A DNA stretch of 38,760 nt. It comes from JBOGZD01 sp050697155 (GTDB lineage: Bacteria > Actinomycetota > Thermoleophilia > Solirubrobacterales > 70-9). This document shows positions 9,492 through 17,206 of this stretch, piece by piece. The position numbers and the translations under genes were made by a program. Position 1 is the first letter of the stretch, and each line of letters begins with the position of its first letter. The stretch is taken from contig JBOGZD010000011.1 of NCBI GenBank assembly GCA_050697155.1, positions 1 through 38,760 on the forward strand, written 5' to 3'. Under the pieces are notes generated by a model. It did no database searches, was not told where the DNA came from, and was given only the letters and a program-made list of their open reading frames with translations.

Positions 9492-10384
9492 CGATTCGGC
9501 GGCTCGGGCAGCTTCTGCTCGAGCTCCAGCACCGGGGCGAAGAGGTCGCCGTGCTTCTCGACCCGCTCGAGCACGTCCGCGGCCTCGAACCGCACGGCCT
9601 CCGGGTCGGCCTTCTCGGCCAGTTCCTCGACCTCCTCCCAGCGAAGCGGGGTCGAGACCCACGGGAGTGCCCGGCAGCGCAGCGAGTAGACCGCGACGGT
9701 GGTCTTGGCACGGTCGTTCTGGCTCCAGTCGACCAGCACCTTGCCCTTGCGCAGCTCCTTCTTCTGCTTGGAGACCACCCGCTCGGGCTCGGAGCGCTCG
9801 AGCGCCTGGGCGACGGCCCGCGCGTAGGGCTTGGTCTCCTCATAGCTGACCTTGGTGTTCAGCGGCACGTAGACCTGGAGGCCCTTTGACCCCGAGGTCT
9901 TCGGAAAGCTCTCCAGCCCGAGGTCGGCGAACAGGTCGCGGACGGTGAGCCCGACCCTGGCGCACTCGACGATCGTGGCCGGCTCGCCGGGATCGAGGTC
10001 GAAGGCGAGCACCGTCGGCGCGTCCGGATCGTCGGCGAGCGAGAGCGAGGGATGGAGCTCCAGCGCCGCGAGCTGCGCGAGCCAGACCAGGGTCGGGCGC
10101 TCGTCGCAGACGATGAAGTCGAGCACCCCGACCGAGCCCATCTCGATCGGCGCCGTGCGAACCCAGTCGGGGGTGTGCGACGGGGCGCGCTTCTCGAAGA
10201 AGCGCTGCGACTCGACCCCGTCGGGGAATCGGACCCTCGTCAGCGGCCGATTGCGGAGGTGGGGGAGGATCACATCCGCGATCCGCGCGTAGTAGTCGAT
10301 CGCCTGGCCCTTGGCGAAGTCGGCCTCCGGCCAGAGGACCTTGTCGAGGTTGGTGAGCGCGATCTCGCGCCCGTCGACCTCTAC
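9488..10384 (-). CDS. ligD: LigD polymerase domain protein (NHEJ primase-polymerase)
   Basis: This is a stand-alone LigD polymerase (archaeo-eukaryotic primase fold) that fills gaps and adds nucleotides at double-strand breaks. The catalytic DxD is in FDLDPG, with SGSKGLQVYVPL and VDWSQN following. The first canonical start is GTG 10273, yet the frame upstream encodes the conserved family N-terminus (EVDGREIALTNLDKVLWPEA, then FAKGQAIDYYARIAD). Between 10273 and the next in-frame stop at about 10579 there is no ATG, GTG, TTG or CTG. I place the 5' end at GTA 10384 because GTA overlaps the ku stop as GTAG, mimicking ATGA coupling. A non-standard start, a frameshift from ku, or a sequence error would also explain it. 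Identity is sure; the start is uncertain. Confidence 0.85.
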   Translation of the reverse strand, partial: VEVDGREIALTNLDKVLWPEADFAKGQAIDYYARIADVILPHLRNRPLTRVRFPDGVESQRFFEKRAPSHTPDWVRTAPIEMGSVGVLDFIVCDERPTLVWLAQLAALELHPSLSLADDPDAPTVLAFDLDPGEPATIVECARVGLTVRDLFADLGLESFPKTSGSKGLQVYVPLNTKVSYEETKPYARAVAQALERSEPERVVSKQKKELRKGKVLVDWSQNDRAKTTVAVYSLRCRALPWVSTPLRWEEVEELAEKADPEAVRFEAADVLERVEKHGDLFAPVLELEQKLPEPPNR

Positions 10385-11277
10385 GACTTCGCGGCTTTCG
10401 CCTTGCTTCGCGATCTCGTTTTCGCGGAGGACTTCTTCGCCGGCGCGCGCTTCTTCTTCGGCTTCGCGGCTCCGTCGCCCGTGGCCAGGTCCTCCCCCTT
10501 GACCGCGGCGAGGCTCTCCTCGAGCGCCGCCATCAGGTCGGGCGCCTTGGTCGGGGTCGGCTCCTCGGAGACCGCCTCAACGATCTTCTCGCCCTTCGCC
10601 TTGCGCTCGATCAGCTCGAGCAGCTCCTCGCGGTACTCGTCGCGGTACTTGCCGGCGTCGAACTCGGAGGTCAGCGAGTCGATCAGCGCCTTGGCCATCT
10701 CGAGCTCGCGCTTCTCCGGCGTCTCGACCTCACCGTCGAGCGAGTCGGCGATCTCGTCGGTCGCGACGACCTCGTCGGCGAACCGCATGGTCGCCATCGT
10801 CAGCACGTCGTCCATCGGCCGCAGCGCCGCGAGGTGCTCCTTGCTGCGCAGCACGAAGCGCGCGACCGCGACCTTGTGCGAGTCGGTCATCGCCTTGACC
10901 AACAGCCCGTAGGCCTTCTCGGCGCCCTTGTCGGGGCCGAGGTAGTAGGGCTGGGCGAAGTAGATCGGGTCGATGTCGTCGAGATCGACGAAGTCCTGGA
11001 TCTCGATCGCGCGGGTCCTCTTCGGGTCCAGCTCCTCGAGCTCCTCCCGGGTCAGGACCACGTACTGCTCGGGGCCGATCTCATACCCCTTGACGATCTC
11101 CTCGTAGGGGACCTCCTCGCCGTCGGCCTCGGCGACCCGCTTGTGGCGGATGCGCGAGCCGTCGTCGGCGCGCAGCTCGCGAAAGCTGATCTGCTTCTTC
11201 GAGACCGCCGAGTAGAGCTTCACGGGCACGTTGAGGAGCCCGAAGCTGATGGAGCCTGACCAGATCGCGCGTGGCAT
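10381..11277 (-). CDS. ku: DNA end-binding protein Ku
   Basis: Bacterial Ku forms a homodimeric ring on double-strand break ends and recruits LigD. The N-terminus MPRAIWSGSISFGLLNVPVKLY is diagnostic, and EEIVKGYEIGPEQYVVLTREELE and PYYLGPDKGAEKAYGLLVKAM belong to the ring core. The last 30 or so residues are Lys/Ala/Ser-rich (KKKRAPAKKSSAKTRSRSKA), the basic tail thought to let bacterial Ku thread along DNA. At 298 residues it is standard. It lies between the two LigD-derived genes on the same strand, 104 bp after the ligase gene, and its stop overlaps the start region of the polymerase gene. Confidence 0.96.
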   Translation of the reverse strand: MPRAIWSGSISFGLLNVPVKLYSAVSKKQISFRELRADDGSRIRHKRVAEADGEEVPYEEIVKGYEIGPEQYVVLTREELEELDPKRTRAIEIQDFVDLDDIDPIYFAQPYYLGPDKGAEKAYGLLVKAMTDSHKVAVARFVLRSKEHLAALRPMDDVLTMATMRFADEVVATDEIADSLDGEVETPEKRELEMAKALIDSLTSEFDAGKYRDEYREELLELIERKAKGEKIVEAVSEEPTPTKAPDLMAALEESLAAVKGEDLATGDGAAKPKKKRAPAKKSSAKTRSRSKAKAAKS

Positions 11278-11381
11278 CTATTGACTCAGACCGGGATGGG
11301 GAGCGAAAGTCATCGCTTCTCTAGTACCCGAGATTAGCGGTCGAATCCTGCCGCCCCCGCCGCCCGAACGCGATCTTGCGT

Positions 11382-12413
11382 TCAGGACTCGCGCACCACC
11401 TCGCGCGGGTCCTTGTCGTCGCGCAGCCCTTTGAACGAGGCCGCGCGCAGGGTGTCCTCGTGGGTCCACTGCGTGAACTCGACCTCGCAGACCAGCTCGG
11501 GGCGACACCAGCGAAGCCCGCCGCGCTCACGCGCCCGGGCCGCGTACTTGACCTGTGGGTCCCAGCCGCCCTCGAACGGGCTCGATTCGCTCTCCAGCGG
11601 GGCGAGCCGCGTGCTGAGCTCTTCGAGCGCGGGGTCGGTGAAGCCGCTGCCGACGCCGCCGGCGTAGACGAGCCGCTGGGGGCGCCCGAGGCGCTCGGCC
11701 TCGGCCGGGGTGGCGTCCCAGTAGCCGACCAACAGCGAGCCGACCCGCCGCCGCCGGGCGCCCTCGCCGGGCATCCAGCCGCCGATCACCAGCTCCTGGC
11801 GGCGGCGGTTCTGCACTTTCACCCAGTCGGCGCTGCGCCGTCCCGGGCGGTAGCCGCTCGCCAAGCGCTTGGCCACGATGCCCTCCAGGCCCCGGTTGCG
11901 AACTGCCGCCATCAGCGCCTCGCCCTCGCCGAGGTGGTGGCGAGGCGTCTGCCAATGCGGCCCGTCTACCTCGAGTGCGGCGAGTAGCTCGCGGCGGCGC
12001 TCATACGGCTCGGCCAGCAGCGAGCGGCCGTCGAGCCAGAGCAGGTCGAAGGCGACGTAGGTGACCGGGGTCTCGGCCGCCCGCCGGCGGATGCGGGCGG
12101 CGTCGGTGAGGCCCATCCGCCGCTGAAGCAGGCCGAAGCTGGGGGCGCCGCCGGGGTCGAAGGCGACCACCTCGCCGTCGAGGATGGCGTCGTGCGCCTC
12201 GAGCGCGGCGCCGAGCGCGGCCAGCTCCGGGTAACGCGGCGTCACCTCCTCGCCGCGGCGCGCGCACACCCGCGCCTCGCCTCCCTCGGCGAACGCGAGC
12301 GCCCGCACGCCGTCCCACTTGAGCTCGAACGCCCAGCCGTCGCCGGGCGGCGGGCGCTTCGCCGCCGTCGCCAGCATCGGCTCGAGCGTTCGAGGCATCG
12401 GTTGATCGGACAC
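11382..12413 (-). CDS. ligD: ATP-dependent DNA ligase (LigD ligase domain)
   Basis: This ligase seals breaks in non-homologous end joining. The adenylation motif is LKWDGVRAL, with nucleophile K32. Downstream ligase motifs are DGEVVAFD (III region), YVAFDLLWLDG, EGIVAKRLASGYRPG (IV) and DWVKVQNRRRQELVIGGW (V). An OB-fold domain follows, ending WTHEDTLRAASFKGLRDDK. At 343 residues it contains only the nucleotidyltransferase and OB domains; no polymerase or phosphoesterase domain is fused. GTG 12413 has GATAAT 7 nt upstream and no Shine-Dalgarno, so the mRNA is probably leaderless. It is the first gene of the ligase-ku-polymerase unit and is divergent from the ABC transporter. Confidence 0.94.
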   Translation of the reverse strand: MSDQPMPRTLEPMLATAAKRPPPGDGWAFELKWDGVRALAFAEGGEARVCARRGEEVTPRYPELAALGAALEAHDAILDGEVVAFDPGGAPSFGLLQRRMGLTDAARIRRRAAETPVTYVAFDLLWLDGRSLLAEPYERRRELLAALEVDGPHWQTPRHHLGEGEALMAAVRNRGLEGIVAKRLASGYRPGRRSADWVKVQNRRRQELVIGGWMPGEGARRRRVGSLLVGYWDATPAEAERLGRPQRLVYAGGVGSGFTDPALEELSTRLAPLESESSPFEGGWDPQVKYAARARERGGLRWCRPELVCEVEFTQWTHEDTLRAASFKGLRDDKDPREVVRES

Positions 12414-12457
12414 AAGCGCGATTATCGGACGTCGGGTCGGGGTCGGATAATCGGCTC
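12414..12457. promoter_or_regulatory. Back-to-back leaderless promoters, NHEJ versus ABC transporter
   Basis: The 44-bp gap holds ATTATC (12421-12426, GATAAT on the minus strand) 7 nt before the ligase GTG, and GATAAT (12446-12451) 6 nt before the transporter GTG. The flanks are also inverted: GTCCGATAAT on minus and GTCGGATAAT on plus, with one difference. The two promoters mirror each other and must share DNA for polymerase contacts. Confidence 0.65.
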
Positions 12458-13126
12458 GTGCTGTTCGAGCTCGAGGACGTCAGCTACTCCCGCGGGGGCG
12501 AGCCGGTGCTCCGCGACCTGGGCGCGAGGCTGCCGGCCGGGGCGTCCTGCGTCGCCGGGCCGTCGGGGAGCGGCAAGTCGACGCTGCTGCGCCTGCTCAA
12601 CAGGCTCGCCGATCCCGATGCCGGGCGGGTGGTCTACGAGGGTGCCGACGTGCGCGAGCGCGACGTGCTCGAGCTGCGGCGCGAGGTATGCCTGGTCCCT
12701 CAGCTCCCGGCGCTGCTCGAGGGGACCGTCGAGGACAACGTCCGCTTCGCCGCCGGGTGCGCGGACAGCGAGCCCGACGTCCCGCGGCTGCTCGGGCTCG
12801 CCGGGCTCGGCCCGTCGTTCGCCGGCCGCGACGCGTCGCGGCTCTCGGTCGGCGAGCAGCAGCGGGCGATGCTGGCCCGCACGCTGGCGCTCGAACCGCG
12901 GGTGCTGCTGCTCGACGAGCCGACCTCGGCGCTCGACGAGGACGCCCGCGACGCGGTCGAGGCGACCCTCGCCGACCTCCGCGGGCGGCTCGGGATCTCG
13001 ACCGTGCTCGTCACCCACGACCTCGAGCAGGCGCGGCGGATGTCCGACTGGGTGCTGCGCGTGGACGAGGGGCGCCCCGTGGCCGAGGGGCCGACCGCCG
13101 AGCTGCTCAGCCGGGCGGCGAGCTAG
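12458..13126 (+). CDS. ABC transporter ATP-binding protein, FetA-like
   Basis: This is a 222-residue stand-alone ATPase. It has Walker A GPSGSGKST (34-42), a Q-loop region at CLVPQLPALLEGTVEDN, the signature LSVGEQQR (129-136), Walker B VLLLDEP (149-155), the D-loop SALD, and the switch histidine in VTHDLEQA. The partner membrane protein follows after 6 bp and belongs to the UPF0014/FetB family, so the pair resembles E. coli FetAB, linked to iron export and oxidative-stress resistance. The substrate here is inferred only from that similarity. GTG 12458 is preceded by GATAAT at 6 nt, suggesting a leaderless message. Confidence 0.85.
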   Translation: MLFELEDVSYSRGGEPVLRDLGARLPAGASCVAGPSGSGKSTLLRLLNRLADPDAGRVVYEGADVRERDVLELRREVCLVPQLPALLEGTVEDNVRFAAGCADSEPDVPRLLGLAGLGPSFAGRDASRLSVGEQQRAMLARTLALEPRVLLLDEPTSALDEDARDAVEATLADLRGRLGISTVLVTHDLEQARRMSDWVLRVDEGRPVAEGPTAELLSRAAS

Positions 13127-13132
13127 GCCCCC

Positions 13133-13912
13133 ATGCCCGCGACCGCGATCGACGTCACCCTCGGCGAGGTCGCCGCGAGCCTCGCCCTGGTCGCCGTCGC
13201 GATCGCGGTCTCGCTCTGGCGTCGCACCGAGCTCGAGGGCGACATCGCGGTCGCCGTCGTGCGTTCGATGGTCCAGCTGATCGCGATCGGCTACGTGATC
13301 CAGGCGATCTTCGACGAGGACAGCCTGCTGCTGGTCTTCGCGCTGATCGCGGTGATGGTCCTGTTCGGCGCCTTCCAGGCCCGCCTGCGCGCGCGACGGG
13401 TGCCGCGGGCCTTCGTCCCGCTGCTGATCGCCCTCGGGGTCGCGGGCGCGGCGACCCTCGGGCTGGTGGTGGCGCTCGGGGTGTTCGAGCCCGAGCCGCG
13501 CTACCTGGTCCCGGTCGGCGGCATGGTGGTCGGCAACGCGATGACCGCGGCCGCGGTCGCGCTTGACCGGCTCGGGGACGAGATGACCGACCGCGCGCGC
13601 GAGATCGAGGCGACGCTCGCGCTCGGCGCCACCTCGACCCAGGCCGCCGCGCCGAGCCTGCGCCGCAGCCTGCGCTCGGGGACGATCGCGCTGATCGACT
13701 CGACCAAGACCACCGGGCTGATCTTCTTTCCCGGGACGATGGTGGGGATGCTGCTCGCGGGCGCCGACCCGATCGACGCCGTCCGCCTCCAGCTGATCCT
13801 GCTCTGGGTCCTGCTCGGCAGCGTCGCGATCGCGGCCCTGCTGGCGACCACCCTCGCGTACCGCAACTTCTTCACCCCCGCCCACCAGCTCCGCGAACCG
13901 CCGGCGCCTTAG
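13133..13912 (+). CDS. ABC transporter permease, UPF0014 (FetB-like)
   Basis: This integral membrane protein of 259 residues has about six to seven hydrophobic segments, starting with VAASLALVAVAIAVSLW. The family region PVGGMVVGNAMTAAAVAL, followed by EIEATLALGATSTQAAAP and STKTTGLIFFPGTMVGMLLAG, is characteristic of UPF0014/FetB. In E. coli FetAB acts in metal (iron) efflux; the substrate in this organism is not determined by sequence. It lies 6 bp after the ATPase gene, so the two form one operon. Confidence 0.87.
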   Translation: MPATAIDVTLGEVAASLALVAVAIAVSLWRRTELEGDIAVAVVRSMVQLIAIGYVIQAIFDEDSLLLVFALIAVMVLFGAFQARLRARRVPRAFVPLLIALGVAGAATLGLVVALGVFEPEPRYLVPVGGMVVGNAMTAAAVALDRLGDEMTDRAREIEATLALGATSTQAAAPSLRRSLRSGTIALIDSTKTTGLIFFPGTMVGMLLAGADPIDAVRLQLILLWVLLGSVAIAALLATTLAYRNFFTPAHQLREPPAP

Positions 13913-13952
13913 GGGCCTATCTCACTAGACCCAGCACCGCCGAGGAATATCG

Positions 13953-13972
13953 CTGTATACTGCACTGTATAT
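13953..13972 (+). promoter_or_regulatory. vapBC promoter and operator overlapping the start codon
   Basis: TATACT (13956-13961) is a good -10 box 9 nt before ATG 13971. TATAC (13956-13960) and GTATA (13967-13971) are inverted repeats and include the A of the start codon, while CTGTATA also occurs twice as a direct repeat 13 bp apart. A ribbon-helix-helix antitoxin bound here would cover both the -10 and the start site, fitting VapBC autorepression on a leaderless mRNA. Confidence 0.6.
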
Positions 13973-14195
13973 GGCATCAACGCGGACGCAGATATACCTG
14001 ACCGACGAGCAGCGGACGCGCTTGGACGCGCTCGCGAGACGCGATCGGCGGTCGCTGGCCGCGGTGATCCGGGAAGCTGTCGACCTCTTCCTCGATGAGA
14101 TCGCGCCGGACGCGGACGCCGTCCTCGAGGACACCTTCGGCTCGGCGCCTGGTCTCGAGACACCGCCCCGCCGCGAATGGTCCGAGCGTGGCTGA
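13971..14195 (+). CDS. vapB: Ribbon-helix-helix antitoxin, VapB-like
   Basis: This is a 74-residue antitoxin. The N-terminus TRTQIYLTDEQRTRLDALAR and RRSLAAVIREAVDLFLDE has the strand-helix-helix pattern of MetJ/Arc/CopG DNA-binding proteins. The C-terminal tail (DTFGSAPGLETPPRREW) would wrap the toxin. It overlaps the PIN-domain toxin gene by 8 bp, the standard antitoxin-first order. The start is an ATG next to a -10 box with no Shine-Dalgarno. Confidence 0.85.
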   Translation: MASTRTQIYLTDEQRTRLDALARRDRRSLAAVIREAVDLFLDEIAPDADAVLEDTFGSAPGLETPPRREWSERG

Positions 14196-14544
14196 CCTGC
14201 TGGTCGACACGGACGTCTTCGTGGATCACCTCCGCGGCGAGCGCGAGTTGCGTGGAGGCGACGACGCGATCAGTTATTCGGTGATCACACGTGCCGAGTT
14301 GTTCGCCGGCGCACACGAGGAGGAGGAGCGGGTCGCGCGCTTGCTGTGGCCGTTCCGCGAGCTCGAAGTCGAGCGCGACACCGCCGCGCTGGCGGGCCGG
14401 CTGCGGCGTGAGACCGGCGTCCGTCTGCCGGACGCCCTGATCGCCGCGACCGCGCTGCGTAACGACCTTCTGTTGCTCACTCGCAACCCCAGGGACTTCG
14501 AGCGAGTATCGGACCTCGAGCTCATCGATCCGAGCGCGCGGTAG
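14188..14544 (+). CDS. vapC: PIN-domain ribonuclease toxin, VapC-like
   Basis: VapC toxins are Mg-dependent RNases that usually cleave tRNA or rRNA. This 118-residue PIN domain keeps the acidic set: D7 (LLVDTDVFVDHL), E37 (ITRAELFAG), D82 (LPDALIAATAL) and D103 (TRNPRDFERV). The first three match the canonical catalytic positions, so it looks active. GTG 14188 overlaps the end of vapB by 8 bp, giving translational coupling. The RNA target cannot be read from sequence. Confidence 0.88.
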   Translation: MADLLVDTDVFVDHLRGERELRGGDDAISYSVITRAELFAGAHEEEERVARLLWPFRELEVERDTAALAGRLRRETGVRLPDALIAATALRNDLLLLTRNPRDFERVSDLELIDPSAR

Positions 14545-14566
14545 CGCAAGCAAACGAGCCCGTCGC

Positions 14567-16036
14567 TCAGCCGGGCCAGCCCTGGTGGGCGTCGCGCAGC
14601 GCCCTCACCTCGGCCTCGTTTCGGGGCCCATGGGTCGCGTGGCGGCCCTGGATCTGGCGCCGGACCTGCTCGAGCTCGCGGCGCGTGAACTCGCACTTGT
14701 CAGTCCTGGGCTCGACGCCGTAGGCGCGGGCGCCGTTCAGGCCCAGGATCTTGGCCTTGCGCTCGCGGGTCAACGCGGGGTAGCCGTAGCGCTCCTGGAA
14801 CTCGGTCGAGATCTCAAACGAGCGGAAGGTCTGGATCTGGTCCTGCGGCGAGCCGTAGAAGATGCAGTCGGTGCCCCAGAGGACGTTGTCCTCGCCGACG
14901 TGCCTGAGCAGCTTGCCGAGCACGTGGGCGGACTGGGTCGGGTCGCGCATGATCGTCCACCAGACCGAGCCGAGCTCGGCGTAGACGTTCTCGTTTGGCC
15001 CCACCCCGGCTTGCATCATCGCCTTGATCAACCGGTTCACGCCGACCCCGGCCGTCGCCTCGGTGTAGGGGCCCTCCGGCGGGCCGGTGCGCTCGAATCC
15101 GGAGTGGTAGACGATGAACGCGACGTCGGGGAAGTCGCGCGCGGCGAATGGGACGTCCTCGGGGCTGGCGTGGGAACTGCCCGCCCCAAACCCCTTGTGG
15201 GCGCAGATGATCTTCACGTCGAGCTCGCGCGCCTTGTCGATGAACGCGTGCCCGACCTGCGCCAGCGCCGGGTCGCGATCGTCCAGCCGCCACGCGTTCC
15301 CGGCGTCTCCGAATGCGTCGGGGAAGTGGGTGAAGACCTTCCAGGCCGCGATCGGGTAATGGGCCGCGTTCTCCTCCATCACGTCCAGGTTCGCTCTCAG
15401 CGGGCCGTAGTTCGGCAGCGCCTGGGCGTGAAGGAGGACCGACTCCCAGCCGCAGACGAGCTCGGCCGTCTGGCGGGTCTCCTCCATGATCGCCGCCGAC
15501 AGGGGGCTTCCCTTGGGGGCGATCGGGAGCGCCGACAGCGTGACCATGTTGGTGTCGCTGTGAAGGAAGAGCTCCTCGAGGAACACCTCGCGGGCGAAGC
15601 AGGCGTGCGGATCGTCCTCGCCGCAGTTGACCTGCGGGAAGACGGAGCCGAAGAACGCCTCCCCGGGGACCGAGCGCATCAGGTCGTACTCGAGGTGGTG
15701 GCCCTGGACGTCGAACACGAACTCCTCGCCCGCGAGCGCCGCCCGTGCCGCCTCCTGGTCCCGGCCGGCCTCGTGGGGCACCGCGTAGGTCCCGCCGTTC
15801 GTGGTCTCGCCCGCATCGCCTAGGCACCCCTGCAAGGTCAGCAGCGTCGTCGCCGCGGCGCTGGCCGTGAACAGGAAGTCCCGTCGCGACATCCCGCTGC
15901 TGCGCGCGTTCGCCTCACAGGCGATCCGCGACCGGCGGATCGACTCACGCTCGACCGCGGTCAGGGGCGCCGGCACGTACTCGCCGTTCGAGCAGGGCCC
16001 GAACTTGATCGGCAGGCCGGGGTCGCCGTCCTCCAC
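14567..16036 (-). CDS. Tat-exported amidohydrolase family protein
   Basis: This 489-residue amidohydrolase-2 (PF04909-type) TIM-barrel hydrolase has an unknown substrate. An unusual N-terminus of about 48 residues (including GPCSNGEYVPAPLTAVERE) precedes a twin-arginine signal, SRRDFLFTASAAATTLL, ending in a lipobox-like LQGC. I recall this long pre-Tat region in actinomycete homologues, so I keep GTG 16036 rather than ATG at residue 49. Metal-site candidates are VFDVQGHHLEYD, IICAHKGFG, FIVYHSGFE and LWGTDC. It is the last gene of the sigma-factor operon, 39 bp after the propeller gene, suggesting that its product acts at the cell surface under that sigma factor. Confidence 0.8.
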   Translation of the reverse strand: MEDGDPGLPIKFGPCSNGEYVPAPLTAVERESIRRSRIACEANARSSGMSRRDFLFTASAAATTLLTLQGCLGDAGETTNGGTYAVPHEAGRDQEAARAALAGEEFVFDVQGHHLEYDLMRSVPGEAFFGSVFPQVNCGEDDPHACFAREVFLEELFLHSDTNMVTLSALPIAPKGSPLSAAIMEETRQTAELVCGWESVLLHAQALPNYGPLRANLDVMEENAAHYPIAAWKVFTHFPDAFGDAGNAWRLDDRDPALAQVGHAFIDKARELDVKIICAHKGFGAGSSHASPEDVPFAARDFPDVAFIVYHSGFERTGPPEGPYTEATAGVGVNRLIKAMMQAGVGPNENVYAELGSVWWTIMRDPTQSAHVLGKLLRHVGEDNVLWGTDCIFYGSPQDQIQTFRSFEISTEFQERYGYPALTRERKAKILGLNGARAYGVEPRTDKCEFTRRELEQVRRQIQGRHATHGPRNEAEVRALRDAHQGWPG

Positions 16037-16075
16037 GCGAGAGATACGGAGGCGGGCGCGGCTGAGGTCCCGCGC

Positions 16076-17206
16076 TCAGCGCTGGGGAAGGATCCAGCCG
16101 CTCACGCGCGGGAACCGGCCCACCCCGCTGCCGCCCGGATCGAACTGCTCGGAGATCCGGTCGAAGGCGACCACGCGGCCGGGCCTTTCGGCGCGAATGA
16201 AGAGCCACTGGTCGGCCTCGGGCCAGCCGACCAGCAACCAGCGACCGTCGGGTGACCAGGTGGGGCCGGTGAGGATCCCTCTGGCCGAGAACAGGACTTC
16301 GCTCCCGGCGCCGCCGCCGTCCTGGAGCACCAGCTCATCCCGGCGGCCGACGTGGCGCAGAGTTGCGAGCGAGCCGCCCTCCGGCGAGCTCGCACGCTTG
16401 GCAGTGGCGGCGGCCGGCGGCGCTGAGAGCAGCTCCAGGTCCCGAGGGGTGGTCCGCAGCCGCTTCTTCGTCTCCACGTCCACGGTCCGGACTCGTCCCT
16501 GCCGATCGACATAGCTGAGCACGTGGATGCGCTCGGTGCCCGTCGTCGTCCCAACCTTGTCCTGGCCGATCGGGCGCCAGGCCGGTGCTGTTGCGGCCAC
16601 GTCGCGGGCGATCAGCCGCTTTTCGCGGCCGTCCCCAGCCACCACCCAGAGGTCGCGGCCGCTCCGGTAGGCGATCCGGGTGTCGAACCCGATGCCGCCC
16701 CAGCGCGGGTCGCGGATCGGGGCGGACGCCGGCGACGCCGGCACGGTCCAGCGCACGTCCCCATCGGGGTCCACGGCAACGAGCTGGCCGTCGGCTGCCG
16801 CCGCCACGAACAGGCCGCGCGGCGACCAGGTCGCCTCCTCGTAGTCGCCGAGCAATCGCTTCGAGCCGTCCTCGCGCACGATCCACACGCCCTGCTCCGA
16901 CTCGACCAGCAGCTCGCCGGCGGCCGGGAGGGAGCGCAGCGCGGGCTTCGCGTCGTCGGCGCCGACTCCGATCACGTCCTGGACCAGATCGCCGACCCTC
17001 GCCCCGGCCGGGCTGAGCCCGATCGCGAGCACGGCGGCGCCCCCGGCGAGCGCCAGCGCGAGCCGCCGAGCGCGGTAGGTCGGCCGGACCGGCGTCCGCT
17101 CGGCGTAGGCGGCGCGAACGACGTCCCAGGCTCGCTCCTCGGCCTCGGCCTCGTCGGGCACCCGCGCTTCGTCGAGGGCGCGCTCGAGGTCTGGGTCGCG
17201 CCTCAT
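16076..17206 (-). CDS. Membrane-anchored beta-propeller protein, probable anti-sigma factor
   Basis: This 376-residue protein begins with a charged cytoplasmic segment (DLERALDEARVPDEAEAEER, about 1-46) and has one membrane helix (about 47-66, RLALALAGGAAVLAIGL). The extracytoplasmic part has repeated WSPRG, WRPIG and WSPDGRWLLVGWPEA elements typical of TolB/WD40-like propellers. Its start overlaps the stop of the ECF sigma gene (ATGA), the usual place for a cognate anti-sigma factor. No zinc-type HxxxCxxC anti-sigma motif is present, so the anti-sigma role is inferred from position and topology only. Confidence 0.7.
   Translation of the reverse strand: MRRDPDLERALDEARVPDEAEAEERAWDVVRAAYAERTPVRPTYRARRLALALAGGAAVLAIGLSPAGARVGDLVQDVIGVGADDAKPALRSLPAAGELLVESEQGVWIVREDGSKRLLGDYEEATWSPRGLFVAAAADGQLVAVDPDGDVRWTVPASPASAPIRDPRWGGIGFDTRIAYRSGRDLWVVAGDGREKRLIARDVAATAPAWRPIGQDKVGTTTGTERIHVLSYVDRQGRVRTVDVETKKRLRTTPRDLELLSAPPAAATAKRASSPEGGSLATLRHVGRRDELVLQDGGGAGSEVLFSARGILTGPTWSPDGRWLLVGWPEADQWLFIRAERPGRVVAFDRISEQFDPGGSGVGRFPRVSGWILPQR

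Noticed and set aside
15890..16036. Re-starting the amidohydrolase at the Met just before SRRDFLF
   Set aside because: The upstream 48 residues are in frame with normal codon use and match what I recall of the family N-terminus, so the longer form is kept, with the short form as an alternative.
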